Below are positions 44,424-58,963 of a stretch of DNA of 64,000 nucleotides, piece by piece (positions within the stretch are counted from its first letter, which is position 1; every line of letters starts with the position of its first letter). The notes below the pieces were generated by a model. It saw nothing but the letters and a program-made list of their open reading frames with translations, had not been told where the DNA came from and ran no database searches. The stretch comes from Kosmotoga olearia TBF 19.5.1. GTDB taxonomy: Bacteria; Thermotogota; Thermotogae; Petrotogales; Kosmotogaceae. Position numbers and translations under genes: made by a program. The stretch is from assembly GCF_000023325.1 (NCBI RefSeq), contig NC_012785.1:62001-126000 (forward strand), given 5' to 3'.

Positions 44424-45710
44424 ATGAAAAAAGAAAAAGTTATTCTTGCGTACAGTGGCGGACTGGATACTTCTGTAATCCTGAAATGGCTTTCAGAGAA
44501 AGGCTTCGAAGTCATTGCTTTTGTTGCAAACGTGGGGCAAAGGGACGATTTCGACGCAATCAAGGAAAAAGCCCTGAAAACCGGTGCTAAAAAAGTGTAT
44601 GTTGAAGACTTACGAAAAGAATTTGTCACAGATTTTATCTTTCCAGCTTTGATGGGAAATGCAATTTATGAAGGAAGATACCTCCTTGGAACTTCTCTTG
44701 CCAGACCTTTAATAGCCAAGAAACAGGTCGAAATCGCCGAAAAAGAAGGCGCGCAATACGTCGCCCACGGGGCCACCGGCAAGGGGAACGATCAGGTTAG
44801 GTTTGAGCTCAATTACGCTGCATTGAATCCACATTTGAAAATAATATCTCCCTGGAAGGATCCGGAGTTTCTTGAAAAATTCAAAGGCAGAACAGACCTG
44901 ATAAATTACGCAAAAGAAATGGGAATACCTATAACGGTGAGTGAGGAAAAGCCTTACAGTGAAGATGAAAATCTGATGCACATATCACATGAGGCAGGAA
45001 AGCTTGAAGATCCAATGTACATACCGGAAGAACATATCTTCAATTGGACAGTCTCTCCAAAGGACGCTCCGGATGAGGAAACGCTTCTTGAGATACTCTT
45101 CAAAAATGGAATACCTACAAAGGTAGTCAATCTCGATGATGGAACTGAAAAAACAGATCCATTGGAACTTTTTGAGTATCTGAACGAAGTAGGTGCCAAA
45201 AACGGAGTTGGAAGGGTTGACATGATAGAAAACAGGTTCATAGGGATAAAATCCCGAGGCGTGTATGAAACACCGGGTGCAACTATCCTCTGGATCGCTC
45301 ATAGAGATCTTGAAGGTATAGCCATGGATAAAGAAGTGCTTCATCTCAGAGATATGTTGACTCCAAAATTTTCCGAGTTGATTTACAACGGGTTCTGGTT
45401 CTCTCCAGAGATAGACTTCCTGTTGTCCGCATTTAAAAAAGCCCAGGAAGCGGTGGACGGAAAAGTTGTCGTTTCAATATACAAAGGAAACGTGACACCG
45501 GTTTCAAGATATTCCCCCACTTCCCTTTACGACCAGGCGCTTTCAAGTATGGATGTTGAAGGCGGGTTCAATGCAATTGATTCTAAAGGCTTTATAAACA
45601 TACACGCTCTCAGGCTTAAAGCTCATAATCTTGTTTTAAAAGGAAAAGACCCCTTCGCCTGGAGAAAGGAGATTGGAAATGTCTATAAAACTCTGGGAAA
45701 AGGGATATGA
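44424..45710 (+). CDS. argG: Argininosuccinate synthase
   Basis: 428 residues from ATG 44424 (GGAGGT upstream). The ATP-pyrophosphatase motif [12 protein letters not shown] is at 9-20, followed by [16 protein letters not shown] (~115-130) and the citrulline/aspartate region [17 protein letters not shown]. It joins citrulline and aspartate using ATP. Normal length. First structural gene behind the Arg attenuator; argH starts 32 bases before its stop. Confidence 0.95.
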   Translation: MKKEKVILAYSGGLDTSVILKWLSEKGFEVIAFVANVGQRDDFDAIKEKALKTGAKKVYVEDLRKEFVTDFIFPALMGNAIYEGRYLLGTSLARPLIAKKQVEIAEKEGAQYVAHGATGKGNDQVRFELNYAALNPHLKIISPWKDPEFLEKFKGRTDLINYAKEMGIPITVSEEKPYSEDENLMHISHEAGKLEDPMYIPEEHIFNWTVSPKDAPDEETLLEILFKNGIPTKVVNLDDGTEKTDPLELFEYLNEVGAKNGVGRVDMIENRFIGIKSRGVYETPGATILWIAHRDLEGIAMDKEVLHLRDMLTPKFSELIYNGFWFSPEIDFLLSAFKKAQEAVDGKVVVSIYKGNVTPVSRYSPTSLYDQALSSMDVEGGFNAIDSKGFINIHALRLKAHNLVLKGKDPFAWRKEIGNVYKTLGKGI

Positions 45711-46875
45711 AGTTGATCCCATAATAGAAGCATTTACAATTGGAAACGACTACAAAACGGACATGAGGCTAATAAAATACGATATAAAAGCCTCTATGGC
45801 CCATGCAGAAATGCTTTGCAAAATGGGATACCTATCTCGGAAAGAACTTAAAGAGATTAAAAAAGCCCTTGAAGAGCTTCTGGCTCTTGTCAACAACGGA
45901 AAGTTCGTAATAAAACCCGAAGATGAAGATTGCCATACGGCCATAGAAAATTTTTTGACACAAAAAATAGGAGAAGCGGGAAAGAAAATACACACTGCAA
46001 GATCAAGAAACGATCAGGTTTTAACTGCTCTAAGACTCTTTTACAAAGACGAACTCGAAAACATCGTGCAACTCATAAAACTGCTTCAAAAAGCAATTGA
46101 GGATTTTTCAACGAAGTATGGTCATGTTCAATTTGCAGGTTTTACACACACCCGAAAGGCAATGCCAACGGACTTTAAAACGTGGAGCGAGGCATTATAC
46201 GATTCCCTCGAAGATGACTTGAAACTCCTAAAAACAGCCTATGAAATAATAGACCAATCGCCTCTCGGCACAGGTGCTGGTTATGGTATCCCGATCGAGA
46301 TAGACAGGGAATACACTGCAAATGAACTTGCTTTCTCCAGAATCCAGAAAAATCCTATTTATTCACAAAACAGCAGGGGAAAGTTTGATTATTTGATCCT
46401 TCATGTGCTTTCTCAGATAAGTTACGACCTTAACAGAGTTTCAAGCGATATCATATTCTTCTCACTTCCTGAAGTGGGATATATGGATCTCCCAAAAGAG
46501 CTCTGCACTGGAAGTTCAATAATGCCACAGAAATTGAACCCGGATCCTCTCGAGCTCGTTAGAGGGTATCACAACAGGATCGTATCGAGAATGATGGAAA
46601 GCGTCATTACATCCTCAAATTTGATATCCGGATATCACAGAGATTTCCAGCTTTTAAAAGAAAGTGTCATAGAGTGCTTCGATGTTGCGAAGACTCTTTT
46701 AAAGGTAATGAAAATCGTATTCGAAAGGCTGAGCGTCAACAAGGAAAATTGCGAAAAAAGCATAACGGAAGAGGTCCTTGCGACTCAAAAGGTTTATGAA
46801 ATGGTTAAAAAAGGTACCCCGTTTAGGGACGCTTACAGAAAAATAGCCCAAAGTTACGGAGGCGAGAAGAAATGA
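45679..46875 (+). CDS. argH: Argininosuccinate lyase
   Basis: 398 residues from ATG 45679 with AAAGGAG upstream, overlapping argG. The fumarase/aspartase signature [13 protein letters not shown] is near residue 276, with TARSRNDQV at ~108-116 and [12 protein letters not shown] (usually THLQxAQP) at ~155. It splits argininosuccinate into arginine and fumarate. ATGA overlap with argC. The THTRKAMP variant is as in other short ArgH forms I recall from thermophiles. Confidence 0.93.
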   Translation: MSIKLWEKGYEVDPIIEAFTIGNDYKTDMRLIKYDIKASMAHAEMLCKMGYLSRKELKEIKKALEELLALVNNGKFVIKPEDEDCHTAIENFLTQKIGEAGKKIHTARSRNDQVLTALRLFYKDELENIVQLIKLLQKAIEDFSTKYGHVQFAGFTHTRKAMPTDFKTWSEALYDSLEDDLKLLKTAYEIIDQSPLGTGAGYGIPIEIDREYTANELAFSRIQKNPIYSQNSRGKFDYLILHVLSQISYDLNRVSSDIIFFSLPEVGYMDLPKELCTGSSIMPQKLNPDPLELVRGYHNRIVSRMMESVITSSNLISGYHRDFQLLKESVIECFDVAKTLLKVMKIVFERLSVNKENCEKSITEEVLATQKVYEMVKKGTPFRDAYRKIAQSYGGEKK

Positions 46876-47891
46876 TAAGGGTTGGAATAATAGGTGCAAC
46901 TGGCTACACAGGATTGGAACTCGTGAGAATACTCACCAATCACCCTGATGTTAAAATAACCTTTCTTTCTTCCAGGAGTTTTGCGGGGAAAAAATTGAAT
47001 GACGTTTATCCCTTCTCGCTAAAAAATGAAACCCTCGAAGAGATAGACCCTGAAAAAATCTCGAAAAATTGTGATGTTGTATTCACGGCACTTCCAGCCG
47101 GTGTTTCCTATGAAATTGCCAGAAAATTGAAAGATGTTCGAATAATCGACCTTGGAGCTGATTTTAGATTCGATGACCCTGCCGTTTACGAGGAATGGTA
47201 TTCTAAAAAGCTACCTGATTATGATCCTACTGAAAGGGTTTACGGCTTAACAGAGCTGTACAGGGAAAAGATAAAGAATGCCAGATTCGTTGGAAATCCA
47301 GGCTGTTATCCTACGAGTGTTTTGCTTGCAACGGCTCCACTATTGAAGAACGGTTCACTGGATGAAGAAACAATCATTGTGGATTCAAAATCCGGGGTTT
47401 CAGGTGCCGGAAAAAAGGAATCGATAGATTACTCATTTTCTGAACTTAGCGGGAGTCTGAAGGCGTATAACGTGTCAAAGCACAGGCATGTCCCGGAAAT
47501 GGAGCAGGAAATGTCTAAACTTTGCGGTAAAAGACTAAAACTTGTCTTCACTCCACACCTCGTCCCGATGGTTAGAGGAATCCTTTCGACGATATATGTG
47601 AAAACGGATCTATCTTTAGATGAGGTTTATGAATTATACCGGGAATACTATGGAAAAGAGAAATTCATCCACGTCCTTCAACCAGGCGTTTATCCTTCAA
47701 CAAAATGGACTTACGGTTCAAATCACGCTTTCATATCTATGGCAAAAGACGATAGAACCGACACGCTCATCCTGATAAGTGTGATAGACAACCTCGTAAA
47801 AGGAGCGTCCGGACAGGCTGTTCAAAACATGAACGTCATGTTTTCCTTAGCCGAAGATGCAGGGCTTTCTTTCAATCCAATTTATCCATAA
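46872..47891 (+). CDS. argC: N-acetyl-gamma-glutamyl-phosphate reductase
   Basis: 339 residues. NADP-binding [14 protein letters not shown] at 8-21, the catalytic cysteine in [12 protein letters not shown] near 147 and HRHVPEME near 205. It reduces N-acetylglutamyl phosphate to the semialdehyde. Starts within the argH stop (ATGA) and ends 15 bases before argJ. Confidence 0.95.
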   Translation: MIRVGIIGATGYTGLELVRILTNHPDVKITFLSSRSFAGKKLNDVYPFSLKNETLEEIDPEKISKNCDVVFTALPAGVSYEIARKLKDVRIIDLGADFRFDDPAVYEEWYSKKLPDYDPTERVYGLTELYREKIKNARFVGNPGCYPTSVLLATAPLLKNGSLDEETIIVDSKSGVSGAGKKESIDYSFSELSGSLKAYNVSKHRHVPEMEQEMSKLCGKRLKLVFTPHLVPMVRGILSTIYVKTDLSLDEVYELYREYYGKEKFIHVLQPGVYPSTKWTYGSNHAFISMAKDDRTDTLILISVIDNLVKGASGQAVQNMNVMFSLAEDAGLSFNPIYP

Positions 47892-47906
47892 AAGGAGGTC
47901 GAAAAA

Positions 47907-51260
<3,354 letters not shown>

Positions 51261-51671
51261 ACTACAAACAAAGGATTGTCATTCCGGACTTGATCAACAA
51301 CCGGGATTCGAGAGCTGGAAAGGTGAGAGAGCCGCTTCGCGGCTGAAGTGGTGTGCTTCGTCAAGGACGCTTGCAGACAAGGCTCCTTTTTCTTTTTCCT
51401 ATCGCTGTATTTTTATTTTTCTGTACACACCTGTTAAGTGACGGAATTCATAACGGACACTTATGGCATTTGTGCTGGATTATTCGAAATGGAATAACAA
51501 TACGTGCAACAAAGTAGGTTTTAACAGGGCGGTTACAACAAAAAAAAAAAAAAAAAAAACATAAAGTTGCTGTAAGGTATTATATGATACACTAATGTTA
51601 CGTAGATGTAGTTTTGTTACTGAGCCTCGGGACCCTATTTTCTTCAGTAATATTGGTAAGAGGTCGATAAT
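51261..51671. other. Intergenic region with relics and a 20-base A-run
   Basis: REP-like half element GTCATTCCGGACTTGATC (51,278), repeat words GAGAGCTGGAAAGG, an IS21-B right-end relic (CTGTATTTTTATTTTTCTGT, ~51,404) and an A-run at 51,540-51,559. A TATGATAC box near 51,584 may be the promoter of the next gene. Confidence 0.55.
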
Positions 51672-53282
51672 GTGAGGAAATTCATAAAACATAATGGTGC
51701 TTTTTTATTGATCGTTATAATTCTTACTACACTCTTTTGGATAGTTGTCCACCGCGGTGAGAATCAGATATATGAAAAAGAAGCGAAATGGCAGTACGAA
51801 AGCACGATTTCCCAATTACTCACCGCTGAAGAGATCATCAGAGTGCAATTTCACGATTTTGAACGGGTCTTGTTTTTGCTCAAAAGCATTCCAAATACCA
51901 GAAGCTATGTAAACACCAATTTTGAATCCGTTAGTTATAAGAATAAAGTTAAAGAGATCTTCTTTGAATTAGCAAAGGTTTTCAAGCACTTTTATAAGAT
52001 CAGGATCATCGATTCTTCGGGACAGGAGATAATCAAAGTTGCTCGTGGATCAGATGGTACAGCAATAATTGCTCCCGGTTCACAATTACAGAATAAAAGA
52101 AACCGTTACTATTTTCAAGAAGCCATGAAGATGGATGAAAACCAGATCTACGTTTCTCCGATAGATTTGAACATTGAAAACGGAAAGATAGAAATGCCCT
52201 ATACCCCGGTAATAAGGCTGGCAACCCCTCTGTTTGATTCTAAAGGAGAAAAAAGGGGAATCTTGGTTCTAAGCGTGGAATTTTCAAAAGTCCTTGAATT
52301 GTTGCCCAAAAACGTTTTCATCCAGACTGAAGATGGATACTTAATATCGTCAAACTCAGATAAATCAGTTAATTTCCGTAAATCCGATTACAACTTCCCC
52401 GATGATTCCGGCCATATAGAGCTTTCAGATATAGAAACCATCCACTATTCTACTGTTGACTTTCTTCCAGGCAATCGCCTAATCGTTGCATCATATCACA
52501 AACACCCAACATCGAAAGCGGCACTCCAAAACCTGACATTGATATCAATGCTGATCTTTATTTTATTTCTCGTCCTGATGTTTGCAGGTGTTTATTTGGA
52601 TTTCTCGAAATCAAGAGATCTGTTGGGAGCGCAAAAAGCTATCATGTCTTCTCTTGCTACGCTTGCTGAACGAAGGGATACCGAAACTGGACGCCATTTA
52701 AAAAGAACGAGAGAGTACGCGGTGATACTGACAAAACAACTGCGCAAAAACAAGAAATACCGGAAAATCATCACAAATGAATTCATTGAGAACCTTTACG
52801 ATACCGCACCCTTGCACGACATGGGAAAGGTAGGGATACGGGATTCTATCCTGTTGAAGGAAGGAAAGTTAACAAAAGAGGAATATGAAGAGATAAAAAA
52901 ACACACCATAATAGGAAAACAGATCATTCAGGATGTTATCGGTAGATACAGATTGAAAGGGTCATACATTATCATGGCAAGAAACATCTGTGCGTATCAT
53001 CACGAAAAACACAATGGCGAAGGGTACCCGGAAGGCCTAAAAGGAGAAAAAATTCCTCTAGAAGCGAGAATCTTTGCCCTGTGTGATGCCTACGACGCCA
53101 TAAGGTCAAAAAGACCTTATAAAGATGAATTACCGCATGAAGAAGCGATCAGGAGGATCAAAGCTGATAGAGGAAAACACTTTGATCCCGATATTGTCGA
53201 TGCTTTCCTGGAATGTGAGAAGGAGTTTGAAAGGGTGTATGAAACCTACAAATACGATCAAGGAATCGGCTTTGTAATCTAA
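51672..53282 (+). CDS. Membrane HD-GYP phosphodiesterase with extracytoplasmic sensor domain
   Basis: 536 residues from GTG 51672, AGAGGT upstream. Membrane segment 1 at ~9-25 (GAFLLIVIILTTLFWIVV), a sensor of ~255 residues outside resembling a dCache domain (FKHFYKIRIIDSSGQEIIKV, RRYYFQ-type block, RGILVLSVEFSKVL), segment 2 at ~288-308, then HD-GYP: GRHLKRTREYA, APLHDMGKVGIRDSILLKEG, AYHHEKHNGEGYPEGLKGEK, ALCDAYDAIRSKRPYK. HD and GYP motifs are complete, so c-di-GMP hydrolysis is expected. No GGDEF domain. Ends at a good terminator. Confidence 0.88.
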   Translation: MRKFIKHNGAFLLIVIILTTLFWIVVHRGENQIYEKEAKWQYESTISQLLTAEEIIRVQFHDFERVLFLLKSIPNTRSYVNTNFESVSYKNKVKEIFFELAKVFKHFYKIRIIDSSGQEIIKVARGSDGTAIIAPGSQLQNKRNRYYFQEAMKMDENQIYVSPIDLNIENGKIEMPYTPVIRLATPLFDSKGEKRGILVLSVEFSKVLELLPKNVFIQTEDGYLISSNSDKSVNFRKSDYNFPDDSGHIELSDIETIHYSTVDFLPGNRLIVASYHKHPTSKAALQNLTLISMLIFILFLVLMFAGVYLDFSKSRDLLGAQKAIMSSLATLAERRDTETGRHLKRTREYAVILTKQLRKNKKYRKIITNEFIENLYDTAPLHDMGKVGIRDSILLKEGKLTKEEYEEIKKHTIIGKQIIQDVIGRYRLKGSYIIMARNICAYHHEKHNGEGYPEGLKGEKIPLEARIFALCDAYDAIRSKRPYKDELPHEEAIRRIKADRGKHFDPDIVDAFLECEKEFERVYETYKYDQGIGFVI

Positions 53283-53300
53283 GATGTATGCGTGAATATA

Positions 53301-53334
53301 AAAACAGCTGTCCGATTTCGGACAGCTGTTTTTA
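53301..53334 (+). terminator. Intrinsic terminator after the HD-GYP gene
   Basis: AACAGCTGTCCG, loop ATTT, CGGACAGCTGTT, then T-run; 12 perfect pairs, 20 bases after the stop. Confidence 0.9.
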
Positions 53335-53907
53335 TAAGAATATCTTCCTGACTACCACCTTTATTCTATTAATTCATTCCTTTTATTTCTAAACAACTAC
53401 AACAGACACCTTTTTCTGAGAGCATTGGTCCTGGAGCATTAGAACAGGCGACGTGTTTTTGCCGTATTCGAAAGCATAAATATGACCCCGAAAGAATTCG
53501 TAAGGGTCAAAGAAAAGTTAGAGACAAATTAAAAACTTTCGATGTTAGAAAATTCTGTGAAGAAACCGGCTTTAGAAAGAGATAAGCCAGAGAAAAACCA
53601 GCCCGGATTATCGCTGGTCGGCTGTTATTGGAAATGGAGAAACTAAATGTCAGAGATAGTGATGATGTAGAATAATTAATGAGTGAACCTATAAAGACAT
53701 AAAATCGAGCGAGTGCAGTATTTTTTAACTGTGAAGAGAAGGTACTTCTTTTACAGAAATCAGTGTTAGACAAAGCAGATGACCGGGGAAAAAGTGTTTG
53801 AATACGAAAATATCTGACATCTGAAATTAGCAGAGCATTTTTGAATTACTGTTTAAACAAAGGGAACTGAGATTTTTTGTTTTAGTACCTGGTGCGGAGG
53901 TGAAAAG
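53335..53907. other. Intergenic region with decayed coding remnant and duplicated segment
   Basis: No intact gene. Bases 53,604-53,684 read ARIIAGRLLLEMEKLNVRDS then DDVE* and match 43,058-43,127 upstream of hrb copy A, where the frame is broken. ACAACAGACACCTTTTTCTG (53,399) is a partial dispersed-element word. The segment suggests that the two hrb copies derive from a duplication larger than the gene. Confidence 0.6.
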
Positions 53908-54290
53908 ATGGATTATGAGGCTATGTTTAAGATCACTTACGGTATGTACGTTGTCACTTCAGAAACGAATGGGAAGAAAAATGGGCAGATTGCTAATGTC
54001 GTGTTCCAGGTTGTAGCAGAACCACCGACAATAGCGATTTGCATAAACAAACAGAACTTAACCCATGATTTCATTCAGAAAAGCAAAGTATTTGGGGTGT
54101 CAGTTCTATCCCAAGATACCCCACTGAAGCTTATAGGGCACTTTGGATTTAAATCCGGAAGAGAGTTAGATAAGTTCAATGATATAAATCACAAAATAGG
54201 GGTAACCGGTGTCCCATTGTTAGAAGACCACTGCGTAGCGAACTTAGAGGCAAAAGTGGTAAACGCAGTTGATGTTGGTACCCATGTGGT
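53908..54290 (+). pseudogene. hrb: High-molecular-weight rubredoxin, copy B, 5' part
   Basis: From ATG 53908 (GCGGAGG upstream) to the insertion point of an IS256 element. It encodes the flavin-reductase-like domain up to VDVGTHVV, nearly identical to copy A (YGMYVVTSE, NGQIANVVFQVVAEPPTIAI). As it stands, translation runs into the element and stops after GYVKKVL. Removing the element and one 9-bp duplication restores the frame exactly into the 3' part at 55,567. Confidence 0.9.
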
Positions 54291-55557
54291 TGGCTATGTC
54301 AAGAAAGTGCTGTAAAAATAACCCTGTATCCTAAAACAGGCTAAGATCCCATGTTTAGATATCTCCTTCCAAGCAGCCATTCTTCGTTAATGTCAAGTAA
54401 GATTGCGACAGCCAACCTCAAAAGTGCCGCATCATTTGGAAAAGCTCCTACCACTCTAGTACGCCTTTTTAGTTCTTTGTTTATCCGTTCCAGCATATTC
54501 GTCGTTTTTATCCTTTTCCAATGATCCCGTGGATATTTCTGGTAATTAAACAAGCCGAATATGAATCTTTCACAGGTTTCCGCCGCTTTTTTGAAGCCTT
54601 CTTCTTCAAGTTCCTCAATAAAGGCTTGTAATTTTTTCGCACTTTCCAGGCTCTCGTTCAACCGTTCTGCTATCTCTTTCCAGCGTTTACGAGGTACTTT
54701 TTTCAGCACATCCCTCACAAAATGTACATGGCACATTTGCCAGCTCGCTCCAATAAAGGCCTTTTTCACCGCTGAGATTATCCCCTTGTGACCATCTGAG
54801 ATGACAAGTTCTACTCCTCTCAATCCACGGTTTTTCAATTCTTGGAAGAAGTCTTCCCAAAAGAGTTCATCTTCAACATCGGCGATCTTTGCACCAAGTA
54901 TCTCTCTATGTCCATCTTTTCTCACACCGGCTACCACATAAAGAGCTTTATTGACGTATCTAACCCCGTCCCTGACTTTGAAATAGCTGGCGTCCACGAA
55001 AAGATACGGTATCTCCTCCTCTATTTCCCTGTTAAGAAACTCATACACCTTTTCGTCCAGTTCCCTGGCTATATTAGAAACTGTTCCAGGTGAAAGTTCT
55101 TCTGCTCCTAAGGTGGATATTATTTCCTTTATCCTGCGAGTAGAAACACCCTGAAGATATGATTCGACAATAGCGTTCTTTAATGCTTTCTCTACTCTTG
55201 AGTATTTATCAAAGACCCTGGTTTCGAAGGGGAATTCTCTGAATTGGGGTTTCTTCAACTCCAATTTTCCTAATCTGGTGTTCAAACTTCTTTTTCTATA
55301 ACCGTTGCGGTGTGCTCTTCTGTTTTTTGTTCTCTCGTAGTAGTCTGCTCCAGCCTGTATCCGGGCTTCATATTCCATAACCGTATTCAAAAACCAGGTT
55401 AGAAGATTTCTCATTCCTTCTTCATTTTCTGTGAGAAATTGGAGTATAATATCTTTGATTTCCATGGGCCCTGTATCCCTCCTTTGTATGGTTTATGTGT
55501 TCTTCCTATTCTAGGATACAGGGCTTTTTTTATTTTTACAGCATTTATTTTATACTG
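54291..55557 (-). mobile_element. IS256-family element inserted in hrb copy B, 9-bp target duplication
   Basis: Flanked by CCATGTGGT at 54,282-54,290 and 55,558-55,566. Terminal regions share GCTGTAAAAATAA and CCCTGTATCCTA in inverted orientation. One intact transposase gene on the minus strand. The clean duplication implies recent, possibly reversible, insertion. Confidence 0.93.
54341..55465 (-). CDS. IS256-family (mutator-type) transposase
   Basis: 374 residues. Catalytic blocks: [14 protein letters not shown] (first D), [14 protein letters not shown] (second D) and [20 protein letters not shown] (E). [20 protein letters not shown] closes the domain. It is a DDE enzyme that excises or copies the element. 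Length is normal for the family. Clearly different from the IS256 fragment at 11,345. Confidence 0.93.
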   Translation of the reverse strand: MEIKDIILQFLTENEEGMRNLLTWFLNTVMEYEARIQAGADYYERTKNRRAHRNGYRKRSLNTRLGKLELKKPQFREFPFETRVFDKYSRVEKALKNAIVESYLQGVSTRRIKEIISTLGAEELSPGTVSNIARELDEKVYEFLNREIEEEIPYLFVDASYFKVRDGVRYVNKALYVVAGVRKDGHREILGAKIADVEDELFWEDFFQELKNRGLRGVELVISDGHKGIISAVKKAFIGASWQMCHVHFVRDVLKKVPRKRWKEIAERLNESLESAKKLQAFIEELEEEGFKKAAETCERFIFGLFNYQKYPRDHWKRIKTTNMLERINKELKRRTRVVGAFPNDAALLRLAVAILLDINEEWLLGRRYLNMGS

Positions 55558-55873
55558 CCATGTGGTTTATATAGGGGAAATCGTTCATGCGGAAGTTGTC
55601 GATGAAAAAGAACCTATGACATATGCCTATTATCATGAAATTAGGGGTGGGAAATCCCCAAAGACTGCGCCAACATATGTAGAAGAGAGAAAAGAAAACA
55701 AGGACAGTGGCAAGAAAAAATACCGATGCAAAGTATGTGGCTACATTTATGACCCAAAAAACGGTGATCCGGATTCTGGAGTAGCCCCCGGAACCCCTTT
55801 TGAAGAGTTGCCAGATAACTGGGTATGCCCTGTATGCGGTGTCGGAAAAGATAAATTTGAAGAGGTACGGTAA
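55558..55873 (+). pseudogene. hrb: High-molecular-weight rubredoxin, copy B, 3' part with rubredoxin domain
   Basis: Continues the interrupted gene: [35 protein letters not shown] linker, then rubredoxin [20 protein letters not shown] and [17 protein letters not shown] with both CxxC pairs for one iron. In an intact protein it would take electrons from the FMN domain to reduce partners such as flavodiiron O2 or peroxide scavengers. With copy A lacking this domain, no complete hrb is present in the window. Confidence 0.9.
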
Positions 55874-55933
55874 TCCATTATTGTTGGGTGAAAAATACTA
55901 AAAAATCATAAACAATATGCAGACTTTGAAAAT

Positions 55934-57034
55934 TCAAAAACCTTCAAAACTAAGCCTGCTTATTATTTCATCTATCTCGTCTATGGTTATATTGAGTGCT
56001 GGCAGGAAGCGAATTCTGCCTCCAGCTATGTTCAATAGCACGCCTCTATTATAGGCTTCAGCCTTTACCTTTGAAGCGTTTTCGGTGGTAACACCGATCA
56101 TGAGACCATAGCCATTTACAGACTGGACCCATGGCAATTCAGCCAGTTTTTCTCTAAAATATTTTCCCTTTTCCTGGACCTGCATGAGAAAATTCTCGTC
56201 TAATTTCGATAAAACTATCTTTCCCGCGGCAAGTGCAACGGGGTTCGGGGCAAAGGTGGAGCCATGTTCACCGAATTTAAAGGGGCTGAATCCAGAGAAA
56301 AGAGCTGCACCAAGGGGCAGACCACCACCAAGTGCTTTGCCTACGGTTATTATATCGGGCTTCAGTCCAAAATGTTGATAAGCGAAAGCTTTTCCTGTCC
56401 TGCCCAGACCGGACTGTATTTCATCTGCCACAAGAATAAAACCCTGCTCCCTTTGATACTGTGAAATGGTTTCCAGAAGTTCTTCAGACAGTGGTAATAC
56501 ACCGCTGTTTCCCTGTATGCACTCGATAAAGACTCCGGCTATCTGGTTTTCTCTGGCAAAGCTAGTAAATTTCTCAGGGTCCGGCTTCAGAAAAACTCTT
56601 TCAGTCAGCAGGGGTTCGAAGGGTTCGCGTATTGCTTTGCCATAGGTCAGCGATAGGGCACCGATGGTACGTCCGTGAAAGTTTCCCACAAAGCTCACTA
56701 TCTTACCCTTACGGAGTTTTTTGATTGCCTTTAAGGCAGCCTCGGTAGCTTCTGTACCCGAATTGGTGAAGAAAACCTCTCCAACCTGGCCTGACAGGCC
56801 AACCAACCTCGCAGCCACTTCTTCTGCATCTTCGTCAAGGAAGTAATTTGACAGATGAGTGTATCTTTCCAGCTTTTTCTTCATTGCGGTCAGTACTTCG
56901 GGATTTGAATGTCCAAGAGCCAGAACTCCGATTCCGGAATAGGTGTCGAGAAATACACCCTTGTCTGTGAATATCTCTATTCCCCGGGCCTTCTCAACCT
57001 TAAATTCATATGGTGTATATACCTTGCACAGCAT
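55934..57034 (-). CDS. Class III aminotransferase of the lysine operon (probable N-acetyl-LL-DAP aminotransferase)
   Basis: 366 residues from ATG 57034 (GAGGGTGG upstream, just after lysC). NSGTEATEAALKAIKK, FHGRTIGALSLTYG, FILVADEIQSGLGRTG and PLP lysine in TVGKALGGGLPLGAALF mark an ArgD-like class III enzyme. It is the last gene of the asd-dap-lysC operon, and dapH upstream makes N-acetyl-tetrahydrodipicolinate, so it probably aminates N-acetyl-2-amino-6-oxopimelate. A second acetylornithine aminotransferase role is possible. Somewhat shorter than ArgD here. Confidence 0.82.
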   Translation of the reverse strand: MLCKVYTPYEFKVEKARGIEIFTDKGVFLDTYSGIGVLALGHSNPEVLTAMKKKLERYTHLSNYFLDEDAEEVAARLVGLSGQVGEVFFTNSGTEATEAALKAIKKLRKGKIVSFVGNFHGRTIGALSLTYGKAIREPFEPLLTERVFLKPDPEKFTSFARENQIAGVFIECIQGNSGVLPLSEELLETISQYQREQGFILVADEIQSGLGRTGKAFAYQHFGLKPDIITVGKALGGGLPLGAALFSGFSPFKFGEHGSTFAPNPVALAAGKIVLSKLDENFLMQVQEKGKYFREKLAELPWVQSVNGYGLMIGVTTENASKVKAEAYNRGVLLNIAGGRIRFLPALNITIDEIDEIISRLSFEGF

Positions 57035-57045
57035 ACGAACCACCC

Positions 57046-58245
57046 TCAAAGCTCAAACTCATCTATCAGAGCCTTCAAAGCTCTTCCCGATTCTTCCTTT
57101 GGAACAAGCACCGAAATCTTTATCTCGGAAGTAGTTGTGGCTATTATCCTGATACCTTCTCGCTGCAAAGCAGAGAAGAAACGAGAGGCTACTCCTGAAT
57201 TAGACCTCATTCCGACACCTATGGCGGATACCTTTGTAACATTTGTGTCGGCAGTTATTTTCCAGCCCTTTTCATCCTTCAGAACCGTTTTTATAACCTC
57301 TTCTACTCTATCGGGATTACCGGCTACCGCTGTAAAGGTTATGTGGGTATGGGAATTGTCGTTTACTATGGAGATCATGTCAATATTTATTCGGGCTTCT
57401 GCTACAGCATTGAAGATACCGCTTATAAGGTCTACGTTGTTGGGAATATTGTTAATTGTTATTTTTATCTGGTTCGAATCCATGGCGACACCCGTGACCA
57501 CCGGTTGTTCAAGCCATTCTGGAAGTGTATTCACTATGGTAGTACCTCCTTCATCTGAAAATGAGGATAGACATACTACTTCAACATTGTACTTTTTTGC
57601 AATTTCCACTGCCCTTGAATGAAGGACCCGTGAGCCCTGAGCAGCCAGTTCTAACATTTCGTCGTAGGTTATATATTCAAGCTTTTTTGCTTTGCTATAG
57701 AATTTGGGATCGGTGGTGTATATCCCCGCGACATCGCTGTATATTTCGCAACGGGTACCGAGCTTGGCGGCTATTGCTACCGCTGAAGTATCGGAACCCC
57801 CTCTTCCAAGGGTTGTTAGGTTTCCTTCGGGGGTTATACCCTGGAAACCGGTTACCACTATAACGTCCTTATCCAGCAATTCCTTTTTGACCTTTTCAAG
57901 GTTCATGTCCATTATGCGGGCATCGGTATGGTTGTCGGTGGTCAGAATATTGAGCTGAAAGGCATTATATGAGACCGCTTTGACTCCCATTTTCAACAAC
58001 ATCATTGATAGAAGGGCAGCGGATTTCTGTTCTCCAGTGGCCAGTAACATATCCAGTTCTCTTGGATCAGGATCATCTGATATCTTTTTAGCGACAGAGA
58101 TAAGCTTGTTGGTCGTTTCCCCCATGGCGGAAACTACAACAATGATTTTCTCTCCGGTGTCAACCCTTGCTTTGATTCTATTTGCCACATTAGCTATTCG
58201 CTCCAACGTTGCTACCGATGAGCCGCCATATTTCTGAACCAGCAT
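57046..58245 (-). CDS. lysC: Aspartate kinase
   Basis: 399 residues. KYGGSSVATLERI (5-17) and the TLGRGGSDTSAVAIAAKLG block define the kinase, followed by two ACT domains (IKITINNIPNNVDLISGIFN, and VGMRSNSGVASRFFSALQRE). It phosphorylates aspartate, the first step to lysine, threonine and methionine, and the ACT pair suggests feedback control. Located inside the lysine operon, 12 bases before the aminotransferase start. Confidence 0.94.
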   Translation of the reverse strand: MLVQKYGGSSVATLERIANVANRIKARVDTGEKIIVVVSAMGETTNKLISVAKKISDDPDPRELDMLLATGEQKSAALLSMMLLKMGVKAVSYNAFQLNILTTDNHTDARIMDMNLEKVKKELLDKDVIVVTGFQGITPEGNLTTLGRGGSDTSAVAIAAKLGTRCEIYSDVAGIYTTDPKFYSKAKKLEYITYDEMLELAAQGSRVLHSRAVEIAKKYNVEVVCLSSFSDEGGTTIVNTLPEWLEQPVVTGVAMDSNQIKITINNIPNNVDLISGIFNAVAEARINIDMISIVNDNSHTHITFTAVAGNPDRVEEVIKTVLKDEKGWKITADTNVTKVSAIGVGMRSNSGVASRFFSALQREGIRIIATTTSEIKISVLVPKEESGRALKALIDEFEL

Positions 58246-58264
58246 TTCAGCAACTCCTCTATAT

Positions 58265-58963
58265 TTATAGTTCTCTCAAGTCTTGAACTATCTTTGTCTT
58301 GTCAGCAGTAGTAGCATCAAAGGCTTTAATTACCTTCGCCGGTATTCCGGCCACTACTGTCCCTGAAGGTACATCTTTTGTAACCACTGCCCCAGCAGCT
58401 ACGACGGAGTTAGCTCCAACTCTGACTCCCTCAAGTATCACAGCATTGGCTCCCACCAATACGTTGTCTTCGATTATTACCGGAGTTGCGCTGGGTGGTT
58501 CTATAACCCCGGCCACTACGGCTCCGGCGCCTATATGACAGTTGTCACCTATAATGGCGCGTCCACCGATCACAGCGTTCATATCTATCATTGTACCCTT
58601 TCCTATTACTGCACCAATATTTATTACAGCTCCCATCATTATTACAGCACCCTTGCCTATTTCTACAAGGTCCCTGATGATTGCTCCAGGCTCTATACGC
58701 GCCTCATACTTCGTCAAATCTGCCAGGGGAAGAGCTGAATTTCGAGCCTGAATATCGATGTGATAACCCGTTATTCTCTCTCTTTCTCTTGCAATAAGAT
58801 CCTGAATTTCCTTGAAATCTCCGATTATCACACCGAAGTCTTTGCCTCCAACGAAGTTCAGTGTTCCCGTTTCCAGACCTTCAAGATTTCCGCTAACATA
58901 ACATACGGCCGGAGTTTTCTTCTTTGAGTCCTTTATCATTTTTATTATTGTTTCAGCGTTCAT
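58265..58963 (-). CDS. dapH: Tetrahydrodipicolinate N-acetyltransferase
   Basis: 232 residues. An N-terminal alpha/beta part (~1-80) precedes hexapeptide repeats of a left-handed beta helix ([76 protein letters not shown]). The DapH/DapD-acetyl family type; it acetylates tetrahydrodipicolinate. This commits the operon to the acetyl branch of the DAP pathway. ATG overlaps the dapB stop. Confidence 0.92.
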   Translation of the reverse strand: MNAETIIKMIKDSKKKTPAVCYVSGNLEGLETGTLNFVGGKDFGVIIGDFKEIQDLIARERERITGYHIDIQARNSALPLADLTKYEARIEPGAIIRDLVEIGKGAVIMMGAVINIGAVIGKGTMIDMNAVIGGRAIIGDNCHIGAGAVVAGVIEPPSATPVIIEDNVLVGANAVILEGVRVGANSVVAAGAVVTKDVPSGTVVAGIPAKVIKAFDATTADKTKIVQDLREL

